A DNA stretch of 32,374 bases, taken from positions 1 through 32,374 of the forward strand of contig CANHNT010000001.1 of NCBI GenBank assembly GCA_947461985.1. Direction: 5' to 3'. The translations under genes were made by a program, and so were the position numbers. This document shows positions 15,722 through 25,197 of the stretch, in pieces. Source of the stretch: Bacteroidota bacterium (GTDB lineage: Bacteria > Bacteroidota > Bacteroidia > Chitinophagales > Chitinophagaceae). How positions within the stretch are numbered: the stretch's first letter is position 1; each line of letters starts with the position of its first letter. Under the pieces are notes generated by a model. That model saw only the letters and a program-made list of their open reading frames with translations, did not search any database and was not told the DNA's origin.

Positions 15722-16951
15722 ATGGCATCTATGAACTCAAAAGCAAGCATCCAATTTATTTTTTTTACGTTATTGTTAGATGTGATAGGTTTTGGAATAA
15801 TTATTCCTGTAATGCCCGAAATGATAGCGAATCTAAAAGGAATTTCTGTAAATGAAGCTAGTAAATATGGCGGATACCTTTTAACAAGTTTTGCTATTGC
15901 ACAATTTTTCAGCTCTCCTATTATGGGTAGTTTGAGTGATCAATATGGCAGAAGACCTGTTTTGTTGTTCTCCTTATTTGGTTTCTGCATCGATTATTTA
16001 TTTTTAGCTTTTGCACCCACATTTGGTTGGTTAATGGTTGGTCGAGTGATTGCAGGAATTACGGGGGCTAGCTTCACTACTGCCAGTGCATACATTGCTG
16101 ATATTAGCACCAATGAAACTCGGGCTAAAAACTTTGGAATGATAGGCGCTGCCTTTGGTATGGGTTTTATTATTGGCCCAGTTTTAGGGGGTATTTTAGG
16201 TAAATACGATACTAAATGGCCATTTTATGCCAGTGCTATTTTATGTTTTATTAATTTATTATATGGCTATTTTGTGTTGCCTGAATCGCTCAGCAAAGAA
16301 AATCGCAGAGCTTTTGATATTAAACGAGCAAATCCTTTTAGTACGATATTAAAACTCGGAAAATATAAAAACATTGGTTGGCTCATGTTTGCTTTTTTCT
16401 TGTTGTATTTGGGTGCTCAAGCAGTGCAAAGTAATTGGAATTATTTCACGATTTACCAATTTCAATGGAGTAAAGATGTAGTTGGATATTCATTAGGATT
16501 AGTAGGTATTTTAGTGGGCGTTGTGCAAGGCTTACTAATAAAACGCTCAGTGGCTTTGCTGGGCAATGAAAAAAGTGTTTATATTGGTTTCGGATTATAT
16601 GCCCTTGGGATGTTTTTATTTTCTGTTGCTTCACAAGGTTGGATGATGTTTGTGTTTATAATCCCATATTGCCTTGGTGGAATCTCAGGACCCTGCATTC
16701 AAAGCTTAATGACAACTCAAGTACCTGACAACGAACAAGGCGAACTACAAGGTGGTCTAACGAGTTTGCAAAGTTTAACTACTATTTTCGGACCACTTAT
16801 GATGACGAATCTATTTTATTTTGCAACCAAACCCAATGCTACATTTCATTTTCCTGGAGCCCCTTTTTTCCTTGGAGGCATTTTTATGACTGCCAGTTTT
16901 TTGATTACTTATAGGTTGATGAGAAGACAAAAAAATAGTTTTGGGAATTAA
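15722..16951 (+). CDS. MFS transporter, TetA-like (TCR/Tet) family
   Basis: Twelve-helix major facilitator, 409 aa, most similar in pattern to TetA-type drug:H+ antiporters. The start LLLDVIGFGIIIPVMPEM, motif A (GSLSDQYGRRPVLL, residues 69-82), RVIAGITGASFTTASAYIAD and motif C (GAAFGMGFIIGPVLGGILG, 142-160) are all present. Chromosomal relatives are widespread in Bacteroidota and usually have no shown resistance role, so the substrate is unknown. It follows ctaB by 49 bases, with an AT-rich repeat between. An in-frame ATG three codons in (MNSKASIQF) is an alternative start. It may be read through from the respiratory operon, but no functional link is evident. Confidence 0.88.
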   Translation: MASMNSKASIQFIFFTLLLDVIGFGIIIPVMPEMIANLKGISVNEASKYGGYLLTSFAIAQFFSSPIMGSLSDQYGRRPVLLFSLFGFCIDYLFLAFAPTFGWLMVGRVIAGITGASFTTASAYIADISTNETRAKNFGMIGAAFGMGFIIGPVLGGILGKYDTKWPFYASAILCFINLLYGYFVLPESLSKENRRAFDIKRANPFSTILKLGKYKNIGWLMFAFFLLYLGAQAVQSNWNYFTIYQFQWSKDVVGYSLGLVGILVGVVQGLLIKRSVALLGNEKSVYIGFGLYALGMFLFSVASQGWMMFVFIIPYCLGGISGPCIQSLMTTQVPDNEQGELQGGLTSLQSLTTIFGPLMMTNLFYFATKPNATFHFPGAPFFLGGIFMTASFLITYRLMRRQKNSFGN

Positions 16952-17209
16952 AATTTCAATGAACATTCATTCTTCAGGGATTAAATTTAATATTCATTTA
17001 ATTTTCTATAAAATAGTATAGACGAGCATTCTACTGGGTTTACAATAGTAAATAAATCTAAATTGTCAGTTAAATTCAAGTATTGCTTATCTTAGTCAAG
17101 GCATATATATTTTTTAATATTAATTTTAATATGCATATATTCAATTAATTAAAAAATAAAATAAAAATAATATGAAATATTGATATTATTTTTGCTTCAA
17201 ATAGTTACT
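16952..17209. other. AT-rich intergenic region
   Basis: No gene was seen. It has a small inverted repeat AATGAA-CA-TTCATT at 16958-16971, seven bases after the MFS stop. Further on are AT-rich palindromic stretches around 17100-17145 and a TATTTTTG promoter-like element near its right end. Confidence 0.5.
17187..17194 (+). promoter_or_regulatory. Possible -7 element (TATTTTTG)
   Basis: It matches TAnnTTTG and lies 15 bases before the ATG of the lipoprotein gene at 17210. No clear -33 TTG is seen in this very AT-rich stretch, so chance is possible. Confidence 0.35.
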
Positions 17210-18268
17210 ATGAGATATTTATTTATTTTTATTTTTTGCTTCTCGTTATTTGGTTGTAAAAAACATGTCGTTGATGATTCACCAATTGAATCAAATTGGT
17301 TACTGCCTTTGATTAAAGGAAATGTGTCGCTGAATGATTTGACTCAATTGGAAGGAAAATCGTTTCAGTATCAAATATCACCCGATGATATAGGAATGCC
17401 AGCTAATCTTGTGGTTAGTTCGCCAGATTTAGAGATTGATTTTTTAGGTCCGTTTGCGATTCCAACACAAGAAATTATTAAATATTTAAAGGTAGATTCG
17501 ATTGAAGTTGGAATGAATATTCATAATTTGTTTCCTGTAAATTTTAAATCGGGTTTTACGGTAACGTTGCGTTCCTCTAAAGATACTACAGCAACTAATA
17601 ATATTTTATTTTCATCAACATTCTCGAATGCGCTACAATCAAATGGAAAGGATAGTATACTATTAAATATTACCGATGTTACCATTAATGATTCGGTTTA
17701 TTTTTTTATTGAGCATCTTCGTATTGATGCTTTTACCAATGTGGTTTTTAATGAAAGTATTCCCATTGAGTTTTTTATCAATAAGGTCCGATTAAATGAG
17801 GTTGCGTTATTTTCAAATCAGTCTATTGATTTGTCTGATACAGTTGCATTTGAGCCTGGTGATTTGAGTAGTGCATATAATTCAGGGAATTCGGCAATTA
17901 GTGACAGTTCAGTTTCTGGCTATTTTAATTTTTATACGGATAATGGGATGCCCATTTATTCTAGAATGCAAATGGTATTTATGAAAGATGCTGAGAGAAA
18001 AGATTCAGTATTTGAAAATTCATTTATACTTGATGGAGCGAGTGTAGATGGTGCTGGAAATACTACAAATGTGGTGAGTAGAAAAAATAGCGTGAACCTT
18101 AGAAAATCTAAATTAAAAAACATTGAAAAGAGTAACAAAATTGTGTACTCGTTTTCAATTAATACCAATGGTTACACGGTGCCTTATGTGGTGATTTCTA
18201 AAAATAATTTGTTGGGATTACAAATTGTAAGTGATTTGAAATTGATTATTAATCCTTTTAAATTTTAA
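17210..18268 (+). CDS. Lipoprotein of unknown function
   Basis: A 352-aa lipoprotein. The ATG at 17210 gives MRYLFIFIFCFSLFGCKK, with lipobox LFGC and Cys16; the frame is open to a TTG at 17180, but that start would overlap the promoter-like element and spoil the signal peptide. The rest is rich in beta-strand-like Ser/Asn/Val segments (for example VDSIEVGMNIHNLFPVNF and GFTVTLRSSKD), with no catalytic motif recognised. A second weak repeat of the strand pattern suggests a beta-sandwich. It lies 3 bases ahead of a DUF5723-like outer-membrane protein, so the two are probably co-translated and work together at the outer membrane. No function is claimed. Confidence 0.8.
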   Translation: MRYLFIFIFCFSLFGCKKHVVDDSPIESNWLLPLIKGNVSLNDLTQLEGKSFQYQISPDDIGMPANLVVSSPDLEIDFLGPFAIPTQEIIKYLKVDSIEVGMNIHNLFPVNFKSGFTVTLRSSKDTTATNNILFSSTFSNALQSNGKDSILLNITDVTINDSVYFFIEHLRIDAFTNVVFNESIPIEFFINKVRLNEVALFSNQSIDLSDTVAFEPGDLSSAYNSGNSAISDSSVSGYFNFYTDNGMPIYSRMQMVFMKDAERKDSVFENSFILDGASVDGAGNTTNVVSRKNSVNLRKSKLKNIEKSNKIVYSFSINTNGYTVPYVVISKNNLLGLQIVSDLKLIINPFKF

Positions 18269-18271
18269 CAA

Positions 18272-19663
18272 ATGAAAAAATTTAGTTTACTTTTTATAAG
18301 CACCCTTGTTTGTCAAATTTTGTTTGCACAAATAAATATCGCATCCCTACATAATCAAAACGCAGATTTAGAAAATTCGTTTTTAAATCCTTCTATGATT
18401 GGTAACGAGTATAAGAATTTTAAGTTTTCTTTTTTGCCAATTTATGTCAACTTTGGAAATAATTTTACTTCTGCTGGTGACATACTAGATTACACGAAAG
18501 AGTTTAATCAAAAAGGAGATTCAATGCAGGTAAATACGTCATCTATCAACAGCATAATGAATAATTTAAAAAAGACGAATTTGATTTACGCTGGTGCTGA
18601 TGTTACCTTGTTGAATGTTGGTTTTAATATTCATCGAAAAAGAAAAGTGTTTTTAGAATTTCAAGTTTCTGCAAGACAACATGTTCATGCTAACATTTCA
18701 TTTCCTGAAGAATTATTTAATTTATTTTATAAAGGAAATAAATATTATGAAAATCAAACGATTGATATTTTACCTAAAATCAATGCATTACAGTATGCAG
18801 ATTATGGATTCAATGTGGCGAAAAATTTTGAATTTACTTTGAACAGTAAGAACAAATTGAAAATTAAACCAGCCGTTCGTGTGCGTTATTTAGTGGGTAA
18901 TGCAAATGTAAGTACTCAAAATTCACGGCTTGATGTATATACTGCTCCTGATGGTAGATATATTGAAGCTAAATTAAATGGGCAGGTTGTACAAAGTTAT
19001 ATCAATGAAAAAACCTTTAGTAACTTTAATGCAAACTCACTTTCAAATTTAATTACAAAAGGTGCAGGAACTGGTATCGGCATGGATTTTGGCGTATCCG
19101 CAAAATTAAATGATAAATTATCGGCTAGTGTGTCGTTGGTTGATAATGGGTCTATTCAATTTAAAGAAAATGCATATACAATGAGTTCAAAATATGCTTA
19201 TAGATGGGAAGGATATGATTGGAATCAAAATATAGACAGTTTTATTATTCAAAAGGATTTATTGAATTTAGATTCAACAGCAGGTGCGTATAAAGTTAGC
19301 ATTGGGCCTAAATTAATGATTAGTGGAAGTTATGGTTTTGGTAAAAAAGCTATTTTTAAGCGTTATTTAAATCATTATCATCACACGGTTTCGTTGTTTT
19401 ATGTGCAAGGTTTTCAAAATTATTTGAATGCTACAAAATCGCCAATGCTTTCGGTAGGGTACAGTTATCGTTTAAAAAATATATTGAATGCAGGGGTTAA
19501 TGCCAGCGTAGGAGGATTAACTAGAGCCTCGTTAGGGGCGCATGTTCATTTCGGATTAGGTCCTATGCAATTTGGTTTTGCAACCAATAGCTTAGCTTAT
19601 TTAGTGAGTAAATACAATGCTCGAGGAGTTGATTTGCAATTTTATACGGCCTTGAATTTTTAA
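18272..19663 (+). CDS. DUF5723-like outer-membrane protein
   Basis: A 463-aa exported protein with signal peptide MKKFSLLFISTLVCQILFAQ and a mature start (LHNQNADLENSFLNPSMIGN) resembling DUF5723 proteins of Bacteroidota. The remainder has alternating hydrophobic/polar strands with Gly and aromatic residues, such as GTGIGMDFGVSAKLNDKLSASVSLVDNG, and ends in an aromatic-rich strand finishing with Phe (LQFYTALNF), all typical of an outer-membrane beta-barrel. It follows the lipoprotein by only 3 bases and shares its promoter. The role of the family is not established; a structural or surface function is the best guess. Confidence 0.75.
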   Translation: MKKFSLLFISTLVCQILFAQINIASLHNQNADLENSFLNPSMIGNEYKNFKFSFLPIYVNFGNNFTSAGDILDYTKEFNQKGDSMQVNTSSINSIMNNLKKTNLIYAGADVTLLNVGFNIHRKRKVFLEFQVSARQHVHANISFPEELFNLFYKGNKYYENQTIDILPKINALQYADYGFNVAKNFEFTLNSKNKLKIKPAVRVRYLVGNANVSTQNSRLDVYTAPDGRYIEAKLNGQVVQSYINEKTFSNFNANSLSNLITKGAGTGIGMDFGVSAKLNDKLSASVSLVDNGSIQFKENAYTMSSKYAYRWEGYDWNQNIDSFIIQKDLLNLDSTAGAYKVSIGPKLMISGSYGFGKKAIFKRYLNHYHHTVSLFYVQGFQNYLNATKSPMLSVGYSYRLKNILNAGVNASVGGLTRASLGAHVHFGLGPMQFGFATNSLAYLVSKYNARGVDLQFYTALNF

Positions 19664-19685
19664 ATTTCTTTAATTAAGGAGTTCA

Positions 19686-20387
19686 TTATAAATCGCCTAA
19701 AATAGGTCGTAACACAATGTCTTCTACCACGGTTTGATTAGAAAGTTGATAAGCATTCCAAAGCACTTCAGCAATGTCGGATGCTTTCATAATTCTATCT
19801 TCATCTATGCCACTCCCACTCCAAGAGTCAGACATGGTAGCACCTGGATTAATGGTTGTCACTTTAATGAAATAAGGTTTTAATTCTTCCCGTAAATTTT
19901 TAGAAAAACCTTGCAATGCAAATTTGCTAATGCTGTAAGCACCTCCATTTTTGTAGGCTTGCAAACCAGCTATGGAGCTCATGTTAAAAATGTGTCCTGA
20001 CATTTGAACTTGCATTTTAGGCACGATAACACGAGTTAAATGATAGGCAGAATATAAATTGGTTTCTATCATTTTTTCTATGGTGCCATCGGCTTCTGTC
20101 GTGATGTCGCCTGGCAAATAAGAGCCTGCATTATTTACTAAAATATCAATCGTTGAAAAGTTTTTTAAACATTCCTCTCCAAATAATTGGGCATCCTTTT
20201 TTTTGCTTAAATCGGCAACCATTGTAAAAATACTAACAGCAGGATTTAAAATTTCCAATTGAGATTTTGTTTGTTGCAATTGATTTTCATCTCTTGCACA
20301 AATAGCGATGTTGTAGTTTTGCATTACTAATTTTTCGGCAATGGCTTTGCCAATTCCTTTGCTTGCTCCTGTAATTATTGCGTTCAT
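19686..20387 (-). CDS. Short-chain dehydrogenase/reductase
   Basis: NAD(P)-dependent classical SDR of 233 aa. The nucleotide-binding TGASKGIG motif is at residues 6-13, NNAG at 85-88, N110 as the structural/catalytic Asn, S138 (MSSIAG), and the Y151-x3-K155 pair (YSISK). ARD after the second strand suggests NADPH preference. The family includes 3-ketoacyl-ACP reductases and many other ketoreductases; the substrate cannot be told. It is the last gene of a minus-strand group with the Nudix hydrolase (14-base gap) and the rRNA methyltransferase. No shared pathway is apparent. Confidence 0.9.
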   Translation of the reverse strand: MNAIITGASKGIGKAIAEKLVMQNYNIAICARDENQLQQTKSQLEILNPAVSIFTMVADLSKKKDAQLFGEECLKNFSTIDILVNNAGSYLPGDITTEADGTIEKMIETNLYSAYHLTRVIVPKMQVQMSGHIFNMSSIAGLQAYKNGGAYSISKFALQGFSKNLREELKPYFIKVTTINPGATMSDSWSGSGIDEDRIMKASDIAEVLWNAYQLSNQTVVEDIVLRPILGDL

Positions 20388-20401
20388 AATTTTATTGTAT
20401 T

Positions 20402-21070
20402 TTATTTGCGAATTCGAATTCTTTCTCTAGGTGGTTTTGGTAAATTTAATAAATGCTCTAACTCTGAAATTAGCATAGCAGTTGCACCCCAAACAATAAT
20501 CGTTTCGTCTAAATGGTATGTAGGTGACATTAAATTTGGTTTCACTTCTTGTTCTTTTTTCATTTTTGGATGAAACAAAAATTCCAAAGGAACTTGAATT
20601 ATTTCTTGCACTTCTTTTTCGTCTGGTTTCAAATTTTGTGCATTGGCAATAAACCCAACGGTTGCCGTTACTACAAAATTACTGGGCGGAATATAAATAG
20701 GAGTAAGCGTTCCAAGCACTTCAATATCATTTCGTTTAATGCCAATTTCTTCTTCACATTCTCTGCAAGCCGTGGCAATAATATCTACATCAAATTTTTC
20801 ATTTTTACCACCCGGAAAACTAATTTGTCCACTGTGTGTTTGTCCATCTTCAGCTCTACGAATTAAAATGGTATTCCATTTTTTATCAATTTCAAACAAT
20901 AAAATCATCACCCCTGCAACCCGTGCATCATCTGGAATTTCCGTTTGTTGACGACGAATTTCGGGTGCCATTTTTAACTGCGCTTCTAAACCAGGCAAAG
21001 GTTTCGAAAATTTTTCCTTTACTTCCTCTACAAATTTATTGTATATTTTTTCGTCTAAAAAATCTTCCAT
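20402..21070 (-). CDS. Nudix hydrolase, CoA pyrophosphatase-like
   Basis: A 222-aa Nudix protein of the CoA-diphosphatase type, which splits coenzyme A or its derivatives into 4'-phosphopantetheine and 3',5'-ADP. The family signature before the box is present (ILIRRAEDGQTHSGQISFPGG, residues 68-88, split here by family as IRRA and HSGQISFPGG). The Nudix box runs from G88 to about I111, with REC-EEEIG (R103, E104, E107, E108). The residue that is Glu in the general box is Asp here, as in many CoA-specific members. It starts at ATG 21070, 26 bases after the rlmD stop. Activity on other nucleotides remains possible. Confidence 0.88.
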   Translation of the reverse strand: MEDFLDEKIYNKFVEEVKEKFSKPLPGLEAQLKMAPEIRRQQTEIPDDARVAGVMILLFEIDKKWNTILIRRAEDGQTHSGQISFPGGKNEKFDVDIIATACRECEEEIGIKRNDIEVLGTLTPIYIPPSNFVVTATVGFIANAQNLKPDEKEVQEIIQVPLEFLFHPKMKKEQEVKPNLMSPTYHLDETIIVWGATAMLISELEHLLNLPKPPRERIRIRK

Positions 21071-21096
21071 ATTCTTTTATTCAAATTTTATTTTTA

Positions 21097-22524
21097 CTAA
21101 TCAACTTTCAATTCCCCTGCTTGAGTGGCTAACTTCAACTGCACCACATTTTCTACATGATGTGTGTGTGGAAACATATCAACTGCTTGTGATTTTGTAA
21201 CGATATATTCTTTAGACAACAATTGTAAATCTCTGGCTTGTGTAGCCGGATTGCAACTCACGTAAACAACTGTAGGTGCTTTTATTTCTAATAATTTTTC
21301 AATTAATTTTTCGTGGCAACCAGCACGAGGAGGATCTATTACAACCACATCAGGCTTTCCATGTTTTGCAAAAAAAGAATCGTTGCAAACTTTGATCACA
21401 TCACCTGCATAAAACGATGTGTTTTCGAGACCATTATTTTTTGCATTGAGTTTTGCATCTTCTATGGCATCATCAATGGTTTCTACGCCTATAATTTTTT
21501 TCGCATTTTTTGATAAAAATATTCCTATGCTACCAGTGCCACAATATAAATCGTATAAAATTTCATCGCCTGTTAAATCAGCAAAATCTCTCGTTATTTT
21601 ATATAATTCTTCGGCTTGTGTAGGGTTGGTTTGAAAAAAAGATTTAGGACTAATTTTAAAAATAAAGTCTTCTAATTTTTCATGAATAAACGCTTCGCCA
21701 GAAAAACAAATAACCTCTTGGTCATAAATGCTGTCATTCATTTTTAAATTGATGGTGTAGTTTAATGAATGAATGGTCGGAAATTTTTCTTTTAAGGTAT
21801 TCATTACTTTCAAAATAGTAGTTTCATCATCCTCTCCAAATACCATGTTGACCATCGTTTCATTTAAGGAGGAAACCCGAATCATCATGGTGCGCAATAA
21901 GCCTACATGATTTTTGATGTCGTAAAAAGTAATCTCGTTTTCATGCGCAAATGCTCGAATATAATTGCGAATGGCATTGGTAGGTTCGTTTTGTAAATAA
22001 CATTTTTCAATATCAATCACTTTATCAAACAATTTGGGTGCATGAAAACCCACTACATTTTTTTCAAACGATTCGCCATTATTTAATTCCTGACTGGTAA
22101 TGTATTGCTTGGTAGAAAATGTAAATTCTAATTTATTTCTATACAATTTTGTCAATGCAGAACCTTTAATGGGTAAATATTCGCCCACTGCCACATGCCC
22201 TATTCTGCGCAATTGATCTTTTACTTGTTGCTCTTTATATTGCAATTGTAATTCGTAAGGAAGCATTTGCCATTTGCAACCACCACAAATGCCAAAGTGC
22301 TGACAAAATGGTTCTACTCTGTTTTCAGCATATTTTGTAATTTGATTGACCCTTGCTTCGGCCCAATCTTTTTTATTTTTGTGCACAAACACATTGGCAA
22401 CATCGCCAGGTACTGCACCTTCTACAAAAATGACTTTGTCGTTGTGCCGTGCAATGGTTTTACCTTCGGCGGCATACGACTCAATCAATAAATCATTGAT
22501 GACAAATTTTTTCTTTCTCGACAT
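21097..22524 (-). CDS. rlmD: 23S rRNA (uracil-C5)-methyltransferase, RlmD type
   Basis: SAM-dependent enzyme that methylates C5 of a uracil in 23S rRNA (U1939 in E. coli for RlmD); 475 aa. Domains: N-terminal TRAM-like RNA-binding region (about 5-65), an Fe-S cluster site C74, C80, C83 (FGICGGCKW) with C175, then the methyltransferase domain with LYDLYCGTGSIGIF (SAM binding, about 323-336), DPPRAGC (397-403), catalytic C424 in SCNP and E458 in HHVENV. The frame extends to a TTG at 22545, but ATG 22524 gives the normal start MSRKKKFVINDLLIESYA. Bacteroidota often carry related paralogues, so RlmCD-like specificity is possible. Confidence 0.9.
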   Translation of the reverse strand: MSRKKKFVINDLLIESYAAEGKTIARHNDKVIFVEGAVPGDVANVFVHKNKKDWAEARVNQITKYAENRVEPFCQHFGICGGCKWQMLPYELQLQYKEQQVKDQLRRIGHVAVGEYLPIKGSALTKLYRNKLEFTFSTKQYITSQELNNGESFEKNVVGFHAPKLFDKVIDIEKCYLQNEPTNAIRNYIRAFAHENEITFYDIKNHVGLLRTMMIRVSSLNETMVNMVFGEDDETTILKVMNTLKEKFPTIHSLNYTINLKMNDSIYDQEVICFSGEAFIHEKLEDFIFKISPKSFFQTNPTQAEELYKITRDFADLTGDEILYDLYCGTGSIGIFLSKNAKKIIGVETIDDAIEDAKLNAKNNGLENTSFYAGDVIKVCNDSFFAKHGKPDVVVIDPPRAGCHEKLIEKLLEIKAPTVVYVSCNPATQARDLQLLSKEYIVTKSQAVDMFPHTHHVENVVQLKLATQAGELKVD

Positions 22525-22623
22525 AATAAATGATAAAGGTTGCAAGTTAACCCATTGTTTTTTATTTATTGAATCAATGCACTTGCATTACCCAAAATAT
22601 TCTCTCCCTTCTTTATGTTAAAA

Positions 22624-22656
22624 TTTTGTTTTGTAAAAATAAAATTATTAAATTTG
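22624..22656 (+). promoter_or_regulatory. Bacteroidota promoter for exported-protein operon
   Basis: TTTTG at 22624-22628 and TAAATTTG at 22649-22656 are separated by 20 bases, a good match to the -33/-7 arrangement of the phylum. It lies 30 bases before the ATG at 22686. Confidence 0.55.
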
Positions 22657-22685
22657 GTATAGAATTAATTTTATCACTAATAAAC

Positions 22686-25187
22686 ATGAAAAACAAATTC
22701 GTAACCACCATGTTAATTATGGGAGGAGTCATTTCTACCTTATTTTTTTCGAGTTCAACTGAAGAGGATACCAGCCAAGATTCCTTTGAACAAGAACCTC
22801 CAATGCCTATGCAATACAAAATTCAGAAATTAGCAGCACCCTTATCCACAGGTGAAACCATGGTTTTTCGTGTAGACTATTTTAGAGACGAAACACTTCC
22901 CAATACCATTAAAATTTATACCGGTCGAGAGATTGACGTAATTTTAAAAGATGATGGTACCGAACCAGATATAAAAGCAGGCGATTTTGAGTATGCTACT
23001 TATTTAAAAACAAACCCTGTAAAATTTGTAGATTTAGTACAATCCTATGAACAAATCATTAATGAAAAAGGAAGTATTTTAGATTTTAATGGACATGATG
23101 GCAAGGTGATACCAGCTGCGGAAATTACCAATTTCGATTTTGAAGCATTTAATAATAATGAATCGGTGGTAATAAATGAATCATTGGTCAGTGCTATTGA
23201 TTGTTCTAATGATTTGAAAAAAGAAAACTCCTTGTTTATTACAGATATTGATGTAGTGGAGGATCCTGTAAGAACAAGCACGAATAATGTAAATGTATTA
23301 GGTGAGTATACTTTAGGCCACATGTTAAAAAATATTATTAATACACCTATTACAGGAATTTCAGTCAAAAATTTTATAAAAAGTTGGTTAGATACATGGG
23401 CATTTGACCAAACAATAAATGGTAATACATTAATAGGAAGAGTTGATGTAAATAATGAATTAGCTGACATTTGGTTAAAAGCAGCATTTAGTTTAAGTAA
23501 CACAACTCCTCCTATCAGTCAATCAGATATGTGGGATCAAGTAAATGAAAATGATTTACTTTTAGCCGCACCTTTTAAACTAACTGCAATTGTAAATAGA
23601 ATTGATTTAAGAGGGAATTTTTCTTATAATAATAATTTAAATAATGCTGGTGAAACACGATTTATTTTTACTTTTATAGATAAAGCAAACAAAAAATCAA
23701 TTACTGGATTTAATGGGATACCAATGCATCAATTTCCAATCCCATCAAGTGATTATCAAAGTCAAGGTTTAGATTGGAAAGGGTGTAATATAATTTTAGA
23801 ATATAGTAATGTGCAAAAAAATATGTGTGACCTCCAGCTATTTGCTAAACAATGGTACGATCTCTCTACATTAAATCGAAATACTACTAATTATAGAGAT
23901 GCATTAGCCGCAATAGTGAACACTGTAACAAGTGCAAATTCAAATAATAACTCTGCAAACAAAACAGCCCTTGCAAGAATTAGAACGAATGAAAAAATGT
24001 TTTCTCATTTTTCTGTTGGCAATCCTTTTTATTCTGGTGATTGGACTCCTTCTATTTGGGAGTTGCGACAATTTGAAATAGGTACAGATCATTTATTTCA
24101 ACCAGTTAGTGTAACTAATACTCCAGCAGATTTGCCATCAAACACGACTATAAATGCAAATTTTCCTGAATTAAATTATAGAGAAGCAAAAAACTTAACA
24201 AATCTATCTGAACAAATTATTGACCCTGTTATTTCATGGGTTATGAGCTCTCCAGTTATTAGAGAAAGAGTAAAAAGAGGAAATTTTAATATTCCTCAAA
24301 ACTTATTAGCTTCTTCAGCACTTTTAAGACAACAATTAGCAGAATATTATGATTTTGATTTAACTGCTAATAATGTTGCTGGCGTTTCTTCATACGACTT
24401 AAAAGAAATTAGACATCAAATTTCTTTAAATAGATGCCAAGGTTGTCATGGAGGAGAAACACAAACCGAATTTACTCAAGTTAGACCAATGCCTATAGGT
24501 AATATAGATATGCCTAAATATTGGGAATTAGGTAATGGTACAATTGGATATATTGATGAAAAATTAGACCCTGTAAAGCAACAAAGAATTGCTTCAAGCA
24601 ATAATACAGGAAAAATTACAGGTGTAAATAACGAGAAAACATATGATGAATTTATGTTTAAGCCGACTGTAGGATTTACTTCTACTTTAATTAATAATTT
24701 TAATAGAAATATAGTTGTTCATAATGATTATCATCAAACTGTTTCTCCTTTTTTAACTGGTAGAAGGTACATGAGTAATGGAAAATTTGACTTTAATCTT
24801 AAAGTTTTCATTGGTGCACCTGGTTGGCAAGATGATTTATTAAGTGATGTTTTAATCAAAGAAAATGCACCTGATAATAGTATGGAGGGTTTGTTTTATG
24901 TAAATGACCCTTCAAACCAAGCTAGTGGAATGGTAGACCCTAACGACTTATCAAACTTTCCTATGAGTAATCCACCTTTGGAATCAGAAATACAAGCAAA
25001 AGAAAATTATAAAAATCAATTTAATACTAAATATGGCTACAACGATTTGCAACGACGAAAAGATGATATGTGTAGGCTATTAAGTTTGTGTTGTAATTGT
25101 GGATTAAGCACTAGTACATCTTCATCTGTCCCATTTGAGTTGATTAAACGTTTAGATTTTATACCACTACCTTATGCAAGCCATTAA
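22686..25187 (+). CDS. Large exported protein, one CxxCH, unknown function
   Basis: An 833-aa protein with an N-terminal signal sequence (MKNKFVTTMLIMGGVISTLFF) and no lipobox. The open frame continues to 22569, but ATG 22686 fits the signal peptide and the promoter. One heme-type motif, C584-Q-G-C587-H588, is followed by GGETQTEF. Segments such as LTAIVNRIDLRG, GETRFIFTF and ALAAIVNTV recall a poorly described family of large exported proteins seen in several phyla; this is memory only. The region around residues 60-145 (STGETMVFRVDYFRDE) looks like an N-terminal adapter. A Cys-rich patch (CRLLSLCCNCG) lies near the C-terminus. It has no T9SS sorting domain, unlike the next two genes. One CxxCH could bind heme, but no distal ligand is assignable. 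Confidence 0.8.
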   Translation: MKNKFVTTMLIMGGVISTLFFSSSTEEDTSQDSFEQEPPMPMQYKIQKLAAPLSTGETMVFRVDYFRDETLPNTIKIYTGREIDVILKDDGTEPDIKAGDFEYATYLKTNPVKFVDLVQSYEQIINEKGSILDFNGHDGKVIPAAEITNFDFEAFNNNESVVINESLVSAIDCSNDLKKENSLFITDIDVVEDPVRTSTNNVNVLGEYTLGHMLKNIINTPITGISVKNFIKSWLDTWAFDQTINGNTLIGRVDVNNELADIWLKAAFSLSNTTPPISQSDMWDQVNENDLLLAAPFKLTAIVNRIDLRGNFSYNNNLNNAGETRFIFTFIDKANKKSITGFNGIPMHQFPIPSSDYQSQGLDWKGCNIILEYSNVQKNMCDLQLFAKQWYDLSTLNRNTTNYRDALAAIVNTVTSANSNNNSANKTALARIRTNEKMFSHFSVGNPFYSGDWTPSIWELRQFEIGTDHLFQPVSVTNTPADLPSNTTINANFPELNYREAKNLTNLSEQIIDPVISWVMSSPVIRERVKRGNFNIPQNLLASSALLRQQLAEYYDFDLTANNVAGVSSYDLKEIRHQISLNRCQGCHGGETQTEFTQVRPMPIGNIDMPKYWELGNGTIGYIDEKLDPVKQQRIASSNNTGKITGVNNEKTYDEFMFKPTVGFTSTLINNFNRNIVVHNDYHQTVSPFLTGRRYMSNGKFDFNLKVFIGAPGWQDDLLSDVLIKENAPDNSMEGLFYVNDPSNQASGMVDPNDLSNFPMSNPPLESEIQAKENYKNQFNTKYGYNDLQRRKDDMCRLLSLCCNCGLSTSTSSSVPFELIKRLDFIPLPYASH

Positions 25188-25197
25188 TAACAAGATC

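Noticed and set aside
15722..16951. Tetracycline resistance gene
   Set aside because: Only general TCR/Tet family motifs are visible; chromosomal relatives are common and there is no mobile element or regulator beside it.
20549..21132. Plus-strand frames antisense to the Nudix and rlmD genes
   Set aside because: They overlap well-supported genes with catalytic motifs and show no protein-like pattern.
22569..22685. Longer N-terminus for the large exported protein
   Set aside because: The extra 39 codons cover the promoter and precede a normal signal peptide starting at ATG 22686.
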